A stretch of DNA of 64,000 nt from NCBI GenBank assembly GCA_964406945.1, contig CAYOTO010000012.1, positions 18,571 through 82,570 of the forward strand. Direction: 5' to 3'. Positions 1 to 8,776 of this stretch are shown piece after piece. The stretch's first letter is position 1; the number at the start of each line of letters is the position of its first letter. Position numbers and translations under genes: made by a program. The DNA is from UBA2266 sp964406945. GTDB lineage: Bacteria; Planctomycetota; Phycisphaerae; Sedimentisphaerales; Anaerobacaceae. The notes beneath the pieces were generated by a model. The model was not told the origin of the DNA. It searched no databases and saw nothing but the letters and a program-made list of their open reading frames with translations.

Positions 1-326
1 AAAAGGGAATTGCCAGATACGGCCACAGCTCCGTTCCGATGGAAGACGCTTTGGCAAACATCGCACTGGATCTCTCCGGCAGACCGCGCTGCGTCTATAA
101 CGTTAAATTCAGAACCGACAAGATCGGTGATTTCGACGTCGAATGCATCGAGGAAATGCTCCGCAGCTTCTCGAATACCGGCAGGTTCAACCTCCACATA
201 AACGTCCCCTACGGCACAAACAGCCACCACATTGCCGAAGCCGTATTCAAAGCCCTGGGCCAGGCCCTTGCCTCTGCCGTTAAGGTCATCGGAACCGACA
301 TCCCAAGTACAAAGGGCGTATTGTGA
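1..326 (+). CDS. hisB: Imidazoleglycerol-phosphate dehydratase, C-terminal part (5' end outside window)
   Basis: Dehydrates imidazole glycerol phosphate to imidazole acetol phosphate in histidine synthesis. The reading frame is open from base 3, before the first Met at 39, and the upstream residues (GIARYGHSSVPMEDAL) match the conserved IGPD stretch around RfG.a.vPMDEAL, followed by DLSGRP and the histidine-rich segment NSHHIAEAVFKALGQAL. The gene is therefore cut by the window edge, not short. Its stop (TGA, 324-326) overlaps the GTG start of ispF, so translation is probably coupled. The upstream HHxxED metal site lies outside the window. Confidence 0.9.
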   Translation, partial: KGIARYGHSSVPMEDALANIALDLSGRPRCVYNVKFRTDKIGDFDVECIEEMLRSFSNTGRFNLHINVPYGTNSHHIAEAVFKALGQALASAVKVIGTDIPSTKGVL

Positions 327-838
327 TTGACGACAACGAGTCACAATATCGAATCGGCATAGGCACCGACATTCACAGGGTCGTCGAAGGTCGCAAGCTC
401 ATGCTCGGCGGCGTTTACCTGCCTTATCCGGGCGGTCTGGCGGGCCACAGCGATGGAGACGTTGCGCTTCACGCGATAATCGATGCCCTGCTCGGTGCTG
501 CCGGTATGGGCGATATAGGCGCCTTTTTTCCGGATACCGACGATATGTGGAAAGACATAGACAGCAAGGAACTGCTGTACATAGTCAAAGACAAACTCCA
601 GGAGAAAGGCTGGCGCGTAATAAACATCGATCTGACCATCCATGCCGAACAGCCCAAACTCGGCCCCGTAAAAGGTCAGATAAAGCGATGCATCGCCGGT
701 TTGCTCGGCATAGATTTTACCGTAGTCAACGTAAAAGCGAAGACGAATGAGGGAATAGGCGAAATCGGAGAAGGCCAGGCCATGGCCGCTACCGCGGTCG
801 CAATGCTCGAAGCCGGCGCACGAAGAAAATTCCGCTAG
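323..838 (+). CDS. ispF: 2-C-methyl-D-erythritol 2,4-cyclodiphosphate synthase
   Basis: Cyclises CDP-ME 2-phosphate to MEcPP in the non-mevalonate isoprenoid pathway. The protein has 171 residues, somewhat longer than the usual ~160. Visible signatures are GIGTDIHRV with the Asp and His metal ligands, the GHSDGDVALHAIIDALLGA segment with a further His ligand, FPDTD, and the C-terminal NVKAKTNEGIG...GQAMAATAV. It starts on GTG inside the hisB stop codon (GTGA, 4-base overlap). Isoprenoid precursors made here would feed undecaprenyl diphosphate synthase at 10788-11561. Confidence 0.95.
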   Translation: MIDDNESQYRIGIGTDIHRVVEGRKLMLGGVYLPYPGGLAGHSDGDVALHAIIDALLGAAGMGDIGAFFPDTDDMWKDIDSKELLYIVKDKLQEKGWRVINIDLTIHAEQPKLGPVKGQIKRCIAGLLGIDFTVVNVKAKTNEGIGEIGEGQAMAATAVAMLEAGARRKFR

Positions 839-875
839 CCTCCAACGAAAACAAGGCAAGGAGAAAACACTACTG

Positions 876-2354
876 ATGACCTTAGAGCTTTACAACAGCC
901 TCAGCAGAAAAAAAGAGCCGTTCGAGCCCGTGCATAAAGACAGGGCCGGCGTATACGTCTGCGGCCCGACCGTCTACGGACACGCCCATCTTGGCCATGC
1001 CAAAAGTTACGTCAGCTTCGACATACTCGTGCGATACCTGCGATACCTGGGCTACACCGTGATATACGTCCAGAATATAACCGACGTCGGCCACCTCACC
1101 GACGATGCCGACGAAGGCGAAGACAAGATAGCCGCCGCCGCACGAAAAGAGCACAAACACCCCATGGCGCTGGCCGAGTATTACACACGCAGCTTTTTCG
1201 AGGATATGGACCGGCTAAACTGCCTGCGACCCGACATAAGCCCCAGAGCTTCGGGACACATAATAGAGCAAATCGAACTGGTCAAAAAACTGCTTGAAAA
1301 GGACTACGCCTACGAAGCGGCCGGCTCGGTGTACTTTGACGTAGAGAAATTCGCCGACTACGGCAAACTGTCCGGCAGAAATACCGAGGAAATGCTCGCG
1401 GGAGCACGCGTCGAAGTTTCGCCCGACAAACGCAATCCCACGGATTTCGCCCTCTGGAAGAAAGCCGAACCGAATCACATTATGCAATGGCCCAGTCCCT
1501 GGGGCATGGGCTATCCGGGCTGGCATCTGGAATGCTCGGTCATGGCCAATAAATATCTTGGCGAAACGATCGACATACACGGCGGTGGGCTGGAAAACAA
1601 ATTCCCGCACCATGAATGCGAAATCGCCCAGGCCGAAGCAGCAAACGGTAAACCCTTCGTCCGCTACTGGCTGCACAACAATATGGTCACTGTCGACGGC
1701 CGCAAGATGGGCAAAAGCCTCAACAACTTCATAAATCTCAAACAGGCCTTCTCCGGCACGCACGAAAGGCTGACAAAAAGCTATGATCCGCTGGCCGTGC
1801 GACAACTGATCCTGAACAGCCACTATCGCAGCCCCATCGACTTCTCCGATGCGGCTCTGTTCGCCGCCGAGAGCGGCTACAAGAGAATAACCGAGACCGT
1901 TCAGGCCCTTCGCAGGAAACTCCCGACCGCCGTCGAGGGCGAGGCGGACCCTGCGATAACCGAGCAGCTCGAACAGTTCAGGACCAGATTCGAAGAGGCG
2001 ATGAACGATGATCTAAACACTTCGATAGCACTTTCGGTGATTTTTGAAATGGTCCGGACGACCAACAAACTCCTCCAAGACGATTCCGTCGAGCCGGCCT
2101 CGTTGAACGCGGTGGACGACCTCTTCACGAAACTCGGAGCGGCGGTGCTCGGCATAGTCAAACAGGACTACCCCCAGACAGCCTCCGTCGATGAACAGAA
2201 GATGAACAAACTGATCGATCTGCTCATCGAACAACGCCGCACCGCCCGACAGGCCGGAGATTTTGCCCGGGCCGACGAAATCCGGGATAAACTCGACGAT
2301 ATCGGGATCGTCCTCGAAGATAAACCTCAAGCCACGCAGTGGAGATGGAAATGA
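876..2354 (+). CDS. cysS: Cysteinyl-tRNA synthetase
   Basis: Class I aminoacyl-tRNA synthetase charging tRNA-Cys. The 492-residue length is normal for the family. The HIGH motif reads HLGH (residues 38-41), and the KMSKS loop reads KMGKS beginning near residue 277. Zinc-site residues are visible as C29 in VCGPTVYG, the Cys in WHLECSVMA, and HHECEIAQ. The start ATG follows an AAGGAG about 12 bases upstream. The 3' end overlaps the ruvC start by four bases (ATGA). The ispF-cysS neighbourhood is common in bacteria. Confidence 0.97.
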   Translation: MTLELYNSLSRKKEPFEPVHKDRAGVYVCGPTVYGHAHLGHAKSYVSFDILVRYLRYLGYTVIYVQNITDVGHLTDDADEGEDKIAAAARKEHKHPMALAEYYTRSFFEDMDRLNCLRPDISPRASGHIIEQIELVKKLLEKDYAYEAAGSVYFDVEKFADYGKLSGRNTEEMLAGARVEVSPDKRNPTDFALWKKAEPNHIMQWPSPWGMGYPGWHLECSVMANKYLGETIDIHGGGLENKFPHHECEIAQAEAANGKPFVRYWLHNNMVTVDGRKMGKSLNNFINLKQAFSGTHERLTKSYDPLAVRQLILNSHYRSPIDFSDAALFAAESGYKRITETVQALRRKLPTAVEGEADPAITEQLEQFRTRFEEAMNDDLNTSIALSVIFEMVRTTNKLLQDDSVEPASLNAVDDLFTKLGAAVLGIVKQDYPQTASVDEQKMNKLIDLLIEQRRTARQAGDFARADEIRDKLDDIGIVLEDKPQATQWRWK

Positions 2355-2839
2355 AAATTCTGGGCATAGACCCGGGCCTGCAGGTCTGCGGTTACGCCTG
2401 CCTGGTCCTGGAATCCGAAGACCAGATGCTCAACGAGGCCGGGGTGCTTCGCACCGACTCATCCCTGCCCCTGCCGGCCAGGCTCCGTCAGATAGCCGAA
2501 GACATGCGCCGCTTGCTGAACGGATTCGCACCCGATACCGTCGCCGTGGAAGAGTTATACTCGCATTACGCACATCCCCGAACTGCGATATTGATGGGCC
2601 ACGCCAGAGGTGTTATATTACAGTGCTGTGCCGAAGCCTGCGTCGAAGTCAGGAGCTTCAGTGCGACTCGCATAAAGAAATCCGTAACCGGTAACGGCAG
2701 GGCCGGCAAGCAGCAGGTTCAGCGCACCATTCAGGCGGTTCTGGCACTGGCTCAGCCGCCCGAGCCAAACGATGTGGCCGATGCAATCGCAGCGGCTCTG
2801 TGCTGTGCAAACGCCGCCAAACGGAGTATTCCGGGCTGA
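2351..2839 (+). CDS. ruvC: Crossover junction endodeoxyribonuclease RuvC
   Basis: Holliday-junction resolvase that cuts junctions moved by RuvAB. I place the start at ATG 2351, which gives MKILGIDPGL, the normal family N-terminus, with GGAG six bases upstream and an ATGA overlap with the cysS stop. GTG 2339 and ATG 2345 are in frame but add only a few residues. Acidic catalytic residues are visible: Asp of GIDPG, Glu pair in VAVEELYSH, and the two Asp of DVADAIAAAL near the C-terminus. GNGRAGKQQVQ is the usual DNA-contact segment. About 162 residues. Confidence 0.95.
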   Translation: MKILGIDPGLQVCGYACLVLESEDQMLNEAGVLRTDSSLPLPARLRQIAEDMRRLLNGFAPDTVAVEELYSHYAHPRTAILMGHARGVILQCCAEACVEVRSFSATRIKKSVTGNGRAGKQQVQRTIQAVLALAQPPEPNDVADAIAAALCCANAAKRSIPG

Positions 2840-2901
2840 CATAGCCGAGGGTGAAATTCGCACCCGCCTGCAGCGCGGGCTAATTCAACGGACTGAAAAT
2901 T

Positions 2902-3534
2902 ATGATTGCCAGGATAGAGGGTAAGCTTCTCAGGCTCGACCGGGAAACAGCACTTGTTCAAGTCGGGCAAATCGCATACGAGGTCATGCTGCCGGGGTAT
3001 TGCGTCAGCGCATTGTCCGACAGCATCGGCTCAAACGTAACCCTGTGCACGATGGAATACTACGAAGGAACCCCCGCAGGCGGCAATCTCATCCCCCGCA
3101 TGATAGGCTTCCTGACGCCTTCGGACAGGGATTTCTTCACCAAGTTCACGAAAGTAAAAGGAATAGGAATCAAGAAAGCCCTGCGATGCCTCAGCGTTCC
3201 GATTGCCACAATCGCCGCAGCCATAGAAAACGGCGACGACAAGACCCTGCTCTCACTGCCCTCTGTCGGCAAACGCATGGCCCAGCAGATTATCGCCGAA
3301 CTGAAAGGCAAACTCGGAGATTTCGCCGTGGGCGCAGAGTCAGCCAAAGCCGCTGCATCCCCGGCATTTGTACCGTTCCAGGTCGAAGCCCTGGAAATCC
3401 TCATAGCGTGGGGCGAGAAAAGGGCCGAAGCGATCGAACTCATAGAACTGGCCTGTAAAAAGCACCCGCAAGTCGATTCCGCGGAAACGCTTGTGCCGTT
3501 GGTCTACAGGCTCAAGCAGGGCGTGGAGGTATAG
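2902..3534 (+). CDS. ruvA: Holliday junction DNA helicase subunit RuvA
   Basis: Tetrameric DNA-binding partner that loads RuvB on Holliday junctions. The 210-residue protein opens with the OB-fold start MIARIEGKLL, contains paired helix-hairpin-helix motifs (KVKGIGIKKALRCL and LPSVGKRMAQQIIAELKGKL), and ends in the flexible C-terminal domain that contacts RuvB. It lies 62 bases after ruvC and 9 bases before ruvB, so ruvCAB probably form one unit. No strong ribosome-binding site is visible. Confidence 0.95.
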   Translation: MIARIEGKLLRLDRETALVQVGQIAYEVMLPGYCVSALSDSIGSNVTLCTMEYYEGTPAGGNLIPRMIGFLTPSDRDFFTKFTKVKGIGIKKALRCLSVPIATIAAAIENGDDKTLLSLPSVGKRMAQQIIAELKGKLGDFAVGAESAKAAASPAFVPFQVEALEILIAWGEKRAEAIELIELACKKHPQVDSAETLVPLVYRLKQGVEV

Positions 3535-3543
3535 GATCAGGAT

Positions 3544-4596
3544 ATGGCAATAGGCAGAATCATAGGCGGCCAATCACTCAACGATGTCGAGGAGACTTTC
3601 AACACCTCACTCAGGCCCAAATCGCTCGACCAGTGCGTCGGTCAGCCCAATCTGCGCGAAAAACTTTCCATCGCCATCACCGCGGCCAGAAAACGCTCCG
3701 AGCCGCTGGAACACGTCCTCTTCTACGGCCCTCCCGGTCTGGGCAAGACAACCCTCGCCAATGTAGTTGCAAATGAAATGAACGCAAAGATAAGGTGTTC
3801 ATCCGGGCCGGCTCTGGTAAAAGCCGGCGACGTTATGGGTCTGCTGAGCAACATAAACACGGGCGATGTCCTGTTCATCGATGAAATCCATCGTCTGAGC
3901 ACCACCGTTGAAGAATTCATCTACCCGGCCATGGAGGAATTCAAAGTCGATTTCACCGTCGACAGCGGCTTGCACGCAAAAACGATCAATTTCCCGCTCA
4001 AACGCTTCACCCTGGTCGGTGCGACCACACGTGCGGGCCTGCTCAGCGCCCCGCTCCGCAGCCGATTCGGAATGCTCTACCATCTGGATTACTACGATGC
4101 CGATGAATTGACGCAAATCCTTGCAAGATCCGCCGACCTGCTCGAATTGCCCTGCGATGAAGGCACTCTGGAACTGATCGCCGGCCGTTCCAGGGGCACA
4201 CCCCGTGTCGCAAACAGACTGCTCAAACGCGTCCGCGACTATGCCCAGGTCAAAGGCTCCGGAATCCTCAGCAGAGACATCGTCGAAAACGCGCTGAAAA
4301 TGGAGCAGATCGACTCGCTCGGACTCGACCAACTCGATCGCGCATTCCTGCGTGCCCTGGTCAATGTATACAACGGAGGTCCCGCTGGAATCGAGGCGAT
4401 AGCGGCCACACTCGGAGAAGAACGCGACACTCTCGAGGATGTCGTAGAGCCGTACCTGCTGCAGATAGGCTTCGTCCGCAGAACCAAGCGGGGCCGCGAA
4501 ATTACCGAGCAGGCCTGCAGCCACCTTAACCTTAGCTCCAGGCAATCTAAACGCCGAAAACAACAGCCCGAGTCCGACCTGTTCGAACAGGACTGA
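3544..4596 (+). CDS. ruvB: Holliday junction branch migration ATPase RuvB
   Basis: AAA+ hexameric motor driving branch migration. 350 residues. Walker A is GPPGLGKT (62-69), Walker B is FIDEIH (D113, E114), and the sensor/arginine region GATTRAGLLSAPLRSRFGM is intact. The C-terminal winged-helix domain (AFLRALVNVYNGGPAGIEAIA) is present. A short polar tail follows. It converges on recO, with only eight bases between the two stop codons and no clear terminator hairpin in that gap. Confidence 0.97.
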   Translation: MAIGRIIGGQSLNDVEETFNTSLRPKSLDQCVGQPNLREKLSIAITAARKRSEPLEHVLFYGPPGLGKTTLANVVANEMNAKIRCSSGPALVKAGDVMGLLSNINTGDVLFIDEIHRLSTTVEEFIYPAMEEFKVDFTVDSGLHAKTINFPLKRFTLVGATTRAGLLSAPLRSRFGMLYHLDYYDADELTQILARSADLLELPCDEGTLELIAGRSRGTPRVANRLLKRVRDYAQVKGSGILSRDIVENALKMEQIDSLGLDQLDRAFLRALVNVYNGGPAGIEAIAATLGEERDTLEDVVEPYLLQIGFVRRTKRGREITEQACSHLNLSSRQSKRRKQQPESDLFEQD

Positions 4597-4604
4597 ACAC
4601 GCGA

Positions 4605-5360
4605 TTACACCCCCGTAACATACTTCGCCATTTTCGGCGGACGGTGAAGGTGATAAGTAAAATGGCTCAAAAACAGCTTCTCTATGCCCAATAGCGTCTT
4701 CTCATCGGCCTCCGCCAGCAGTTTGATTTGGCTCAAAACAGCCCCGAACCGCCTCGGGATCGTCATTCTGTCGGGGAAACTTCCCTCGCAATCTCTGCAA
4801 ATAAGCCCGTTTGCTGAGCTGCTGAAGTAGCATTCTTTCCAACCGGTACCATAGGGCCTGCGGCAGTTCGAACATGCATTCAGCACAGGTCTCAGACCCG
4901 CTTCACCAAGCAGTCTCAACTCGAAGACAATAAGCAGCGCAAGCAACTCCCGTCTTTGGCCCTGTGCGCACGATGCCGCCGCGTCCCGAAGAAAGTCAAA
5001 GAATGCTTCGAAGAGCACCGGATGTGAATCACCCTCGTTGGTCAGATTGTTCAGAAGTTCGGCCGCCAGCAAACAGCAGTTGAGCCCGAAAAGACTGCGT
5101 GAAAGCCCGCTTGCGGCGATGGCCCCATAGTCGCAATCGAATTCGGTCAAAGTCCCCAGACCTTCTTCACGGGCCGGCGAAAACACGATCTTACCGTAAG
5201 AAAAAACCTCGATTGGCCCTCCGAACGCCGATTTCGCCCGCTTCGAACCTTTCGCAATAAGGCCTGTTTTGCCGTTTTCCCGCGTAAAAAACGTCAGTAC
5301 CTGCGAAGTCTCCGAATAATCGACCGTCCGTATGCAGATGCCCTCGTCCTTCAATAGCAT
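4605..5360 (-). CDS. recO: DNA repair protein RecO
   Basis: Mediator that loads RecA on SSB-coated gaps with RecR. About 251 residues: an N-terminal OB-fold (MLLKDEGICIRTVDYSETSQVL, GLIAKGSKRAKSAFGG) and a C-terminal zinc-finger-like region, with CSNC and CRDC separated by roughly 20 residues. The start is ATG 5360, giving a TGATG overlap with the upstream gene; GTG at 5363 is an in-frame alternative that adds one residue. Last gene of a run including ybeY and the HD phosphohydrolase, an order widely seen in bacteria. Confidence 0.92.
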   Translation of the reverse strand: MLLKDEGICIRTVDYSETSQVLTFFTRENGKTGLIAKGSKRAKSAFGGPIEVFSYGKIVFSPAREEGLGTLTEFDCDYGAIAASGLSRSLFGLNCCLLAAELLNNLTNEGDSHPVLFEAFFDFLRDAAASCAQGQRRELLALLIVFELRLLGEAGLRPVLNACSNCRRPYGTGWKECYFSSSANGLICRDCEGSFPDRMTIPRRFGAVLSQIKLLAEADEKTLLGIEKLFLSHFTYHLHRPPKMAKYVTGV

Positions 5361-6640
5361 CACTGCAGCTCTGCCGTTCTCTCGATTCGAATACGTTTGA
5401 TGCTCCGAGGTTCGGCGCTGACCACCGTAAACTTCATATCCGCTTTCTCGAATGTTTCCCCGGCTTTTGGAATATAACCCAGAACCGAGAACACAAACCC
5501 GCCGACCGTGTCGTAATCTTCGTCCTCCGGCAGATCCAGCCCGAACTGATCGTTAATGTCATCAACGTACATACGAGCATCCACCTCGATCGTGTTCTCG
5601 TCGATCTCCATAACCGATTCGACAGGGGTCTCCTCGTACTCGTCAGTGATCTCGCCGACCAGTTCCTCCAGTATGTCTTCGAGTGTCACTATGCCGGCCG
5701 TTCCGCCGTATTCGTCCAGAACAACCGAGATATGCAGCTTCTCCGTCTGAAACTCGTGCAGCAGAATCCTCAGCGACTTGGTTTCAGGCACGAAATAAGC
5801 CGGCCTCATCCGTTCCCGCAGATCAAATTCCGCCGGATCCGCGCCTATCTCGTTAAGCAGATCCTTGGCGTACACCAGTCCGACAATCTTGTCGATATTC
5901 TCTTCGAAAACCGGCACCCGCGTATGCCCGGCCTCGGAAATTGTCTTCAAAACGGTCTCCAGATCGCTGTTTAGTTCGAGCGCGACTATATCCGTTCTGG
6001 GCGTCATTATCTCGCCCGCGGTGGTCTCGCTCAACTCCAGCACGTTCTCGATCATATGCTGCTCTTCCGCATCCATAACGCCTTCGATCCTCTGCTGCTC
6101 CAGGCCGGTCAAAAACTCCTCCTGCTTCTCGTCGTGCTCTTCTTCCGGCGTTGCCTCGGGCACCCCCGCAAGCCGCCTGACAAGCCCATCGAGCAATTTC
6201 CAGAGATAAAGCACCGGCGCCGCCAGAAAAGCGAAAAATACCAGCACACCGTAAGTACTGCTGAGCACCTTCTCGCCGGCGTACTTGGCCCATGCATGCG
6301 GCACCGCAAGACCCAGCACCCCGAATATCGCCAGGGCCACCGCGGCCGTCAATACGTAATCCCACACCGACGCGCCTCCGTCCTGCGGCTTTATTAGCAG
6401 CGAAACCAGCAGCAGAACCACCGCCATATTGCAGAGTAGCCGGTACAGCGAGCACGCCAGTATCAGCCTCTCGGCGTCGGCCATGAGCTTATCCGCCAGC
6501 TTCTCTTTTCTTATAGCCTTGAAAGCCTCCTGCAGCCGAACGTGTGAATAAACACGCAACGAAACGCCCGCAAGCGAAAAAAAAGTCGTACCTATGGCAC
6601 TGAGGCATATAAAAACCGTTGCCCAGCCTTCGTAACTCAC
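5360..6640 (-). CDS. CNNM-domain / CBS-pair membrane protein (HlyC/CorC family)
   Basis: A predicted integral membrane protein of 426 residues. The N-terminal third is hydrophobic (segments near residues 5-25, 65-85, 95-110, 135-155; DUF21/CNNM region). The middle carries a CBS pair (ITPR-like entry MTPRTDIVALELN and VPVFEENIDKIVGLVYAKDLL), followed by DEYGGTAGIVTLEDILEEL, and the C-terminus is a CorC_HlyC domain. Family members are linked to magnesium/cobalt efflux; haemolysin in old names is unproven. The start is GTG 6640 with AAGG upstream. Two more CNNM proteins lie at 55682-57947. Confidence 0.88.
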   Translation of the reverse strand: MSYEGWATVFICLSAIGTTFFSLAGVSLRVYSHVRLQEAFKAIRKEKLADKLMADAERLILACSLYRLLCNMAVVLLLVSLLIKPQDGGASVWDYVLTAAVALAIFGVLGLAVPHAWAKYAGEKVLSSTYGVLVFFAFLAAPVLYLWKLLDGLVRRLAGVPEATPEEEHDEKQEEFLTGLEQQRIEGVMDAEEQHMIENVLELSETTAGEIMTPRTDIVALELNSDLETVLKTISEAGHTRVPVFEENIDKIVGLVYAKDLLNEIGADPAEFDLRERMRPAYFVPETKSLRILLHEFQTEKLHISVVLDEYGGTAGIVTLEDILEELVGEITDEYEETPVESVMEIDENTIEVDARMYVDDINDQFGLDLPEDEDYDTVGGFVFSVLGYIPKAGETFEKADMKFTVVSAEPRSIKRIRIERTAELQ

Positions 6641-6696
6641 CCAACATTACCTTTCAACTTAAACCTGAAACGCCGGCCAAACCGCTCGGCCCGCGG

Positions 6697-7134
6697 CTAA
6701 TCCTTGTATACGACACCGTACCCGAAATCCCCAAGAATCTCATCTTCGGCCCGGTGCATCCTCTCGGCTTCGCTGTCGGTCGAATCGTCAAAACCGAGAT
6801 TGTGCAGCATGCCGTGGACAATGTAAAGAGCCAACTCCGCACGCGCCGAATGCTTACGAGACCGAGCCTCGGACGCGGCTACTTCGCCGTTGACAACTAT
6901 CGAAAAATCTCTGCCGCTCTCGTCCGACAGATCGAAACTCAGACAATCGGAAGTGCCGTCCCTGTTAAGAAACCGCTTATTCAGCTCGCGAAATTCCCCG
7001 TCGTCCACTACGGCAACACTTATCGCCCCGTCGCTAATCTCCAAACGCTCGCAAATTCCGCGCACCAGCTCGTCGACGTCCGCCTCCGAAAGTTCCGCCC
7101 CTGAATAATTCGTACTGAACTGGACCGTTATCAT
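6697..7134 (-). CDS. ybeY: Endoribonuclease YbeY (rRNA maturation factor)
   Basis: Zinc-dependent endoribonuclease in 16S rRNA 3'-end maturation and ribosome quality control. 145 residues. The core FLNRDGTSDCLSFDL is typical. The zinc motif HGxLHLxGYDH appears as HGMLHNLGFDD: the first two His are present but the third ligand position is Asp. This may be a lineage variant rather than a defect, because the rest of the domain is intact. It overlaps the HD phosphohydrolase stop by four bases (ATGA), so the two are probably translationally coupled. Confidence 0.9.
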   Translation of the reverse strand: MITVQFSTNYSGAELSEADVDELVRGICERLEISDGAISVAVVDDGEFRELNKRFLNRDGTSDCLSFDLSDESGRDFSIVVNGEVAASEARSRKHSARAELALYIVHGMLHNLGFDDSTDSEAERMHRAEDEILGDFGYGVVYKD

Positions 7135-8729
7135 TTTTTCGAGCCGGCAGCCTTTCTATCTGCTCTTACGGGCCCTGAGTCCCCGTTCTCCCGGCCGTTC
7201 TCGGGCAATTGCGGATATGCTATCCGGCCGTGATAGTGCGACGCCAGTGCTTTCGAGAGTGCCCCCACAATCTGACTCAATTCTCTCAGCGACAAATCAC
7301 ACTCGTCGAACTGTCCGTCCTGCAGACGCTTCATGGCGATCGAATGGACCACCGATTCGATTTTCGTCGGCGTAACCTCGCGCAAAGCCCTTACCGCTCC
7401 TTCGGCCGCATCGGCTATCATCACTATACCGGCTTCCTTGGTGCGCGGCTTGGGACCGGCGTACCTGAACTCGCTTTCCGATGGAGGCGCTTCCTTTGGC
7501 TTTCGCCCCTTGTTCACAGGCGAATCGTGCTTCTTTATCGCCTCGGCGTAAAACGGCACCACAAGCGTAGTTCCGTGATGCGTTTCGATAAACTGTCGCA
7601 GAACCGCCGGAAGACCGTATTCCTTTGCCATTTCAATGCCGTCTTTAACATGGCCCACGATAATCAACTGGCTCATTGCCGGCGACAGTTCCTTGTGACG
7701 GCTCGCGGCGCCCATTTCGTTTTCAACGAAATACCGCGGTTTGTTTATTTTGCCGATGTCGTGATAGTACGCACCCACTCTGCACAGCAGTCCATTGCGT
7801 CCGATTGCCTCGGCCGCGGCTTCGGCTATGGTGCCGATCATCAAACTGTGACTGAAGGTTCCCGGAGCCTCCATGGCCAGTCTCTTCAGCAGCGGCTGAT
7901 TCGCGTCGCTGTGGTCCAGCAGCGTCATACTCGTAGCGATCCGGAAAGCCTTCTCGATAACCGGAAGCAAGCTCTGCATCAGCAGCCCCATCAGCAGCGC
8001 CATCACGCCGTGATAGGCCCCGACCGCCAGAACTTCGCTCAATCCCATGGCCTCTCGGATCATTCCCAGCGCCCCGGCCGAAATAAAAGTAAGCCCGGCG
8101 GTGGCCACGCTGACGTTGATCAACTTCATCCGCGTACGGATTTCCGCCAGGGCAAAACAGCACGTCAGCGAACCCGTCAGCATCGTCAGCAGAAGGCTCA
8201 GTCCTGTCAGCTCGTTTTCAGCCGCTATCCGGGCCGAACCGCCGTCGGGCCCCGCGGCCACCGCCCCCAGAACGCAGTAGAATACACTCATTCCGATCGC
8301 AAAACGCTGATCGTAAGCTATTGCCAGTATTATGGCCGTAATAACCGCTCCGCCGGTCGCCCAGTGCGTGTTTCCCGACAGCAGCACGCCGAGTTTCGTC
8401 GCCGCCAGCATGATTGCGAAAAGCGTCGCCAGAGACGCCGCACGCGTGTGGTTTCGCAGAATGCGTTTCTGATAATGCCTTATGTACGAACCGCCGGCGG
8501 CGCTTGCCACAATCACTATGATCGCCGTCAGGCCAAGCTGAACGTACCTGGCCTCCCGTATGAACTCGAAAGCCAGAATGGGCACGCAAACGGCGACGAA
8601 AAGCAACCAGATCAACACAGAAGTTACCACGTCGGTATTGACCAGATGATCGAGTCTCCCGATCCGGTCGGCCGAGAGGTTTCTGCGAACCTGACTGCGT
8701 CTGGGATTTGTCTTTTTGAATACGCCCAT
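7131..8729 (-). CDS. 7TM-HD membrane phosphohydrolase (PgpH/YqfF-like)
   Basis: 532 residues: a basic N-terminus, about seven hydrophobic segments (roughly residues 35-240), then a cytoplasmic HD domain. HD signatures are visible: HSLMIGTIAEAAAEAIG, GAYYHDIGKINKP, HKELSPAMSQ, and ETHHGTTLV. Listeria PgpH, with this HD domain, hydrolyses c-di-AMP. That substrate is an inference here. Usual family members are over 700 residues and carry a large extracellular domain between the first two membrane segments; here that domain appears absent. The polar C-terminal tail is rich in Lys and Arg. Sits between phoH and ybeY, as in many bacteria. Confidence 0.87.
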   Translation of the reverse strand: MGVFKKTNPRRSQVRRNLSADRIGRLDHLVNTDVVTSVLIWLLFVAVCVPILAFEFIREARYVQLGLTAIIVIVASAAGGSYIRHYQKRILRNHTRAASLATLFAIMLAATKLGVLLSGNTHWATGGAVITAIILAIAYDQRFAIGMSVFYCVLGAVAAGPDGGSARIAAENELTGLSLLLTMLTGSLTCCFALAEIRTRMKLINVSVATAGLTFISAGALGMIREAMGLSEVLAVGAYHGVMALLMGLLMQSLLPVIEKAFRIATSMTLLDHSDANQPLLKRLAMEAPGTFSHSLMIGTIAEAAAEAIGRNGLLCRVGAYYHDIGKINKPRYFVENEMGAASRHKELSPAMSQLIIVGHVKDGIEMAKEYGLPAVLRQFIETHHGTTLVVPFYAEAIKKHDSPVNKGRKPKEAPPSESEFRYAGPKPRTKEAGIVMIADAAEGAVRALREVTPTKIESVVHSIAMKRLQDGQFDECDLSLRELSQIVGALSKALASHYHGRIAYPQLPENGRENGDSGPVRADRKAAGSKK

Positions 8730-8776
8730 ATTTTAGACCGGCCGGGCTGCACCTTACGAGCACCCCGACCCGGAGT

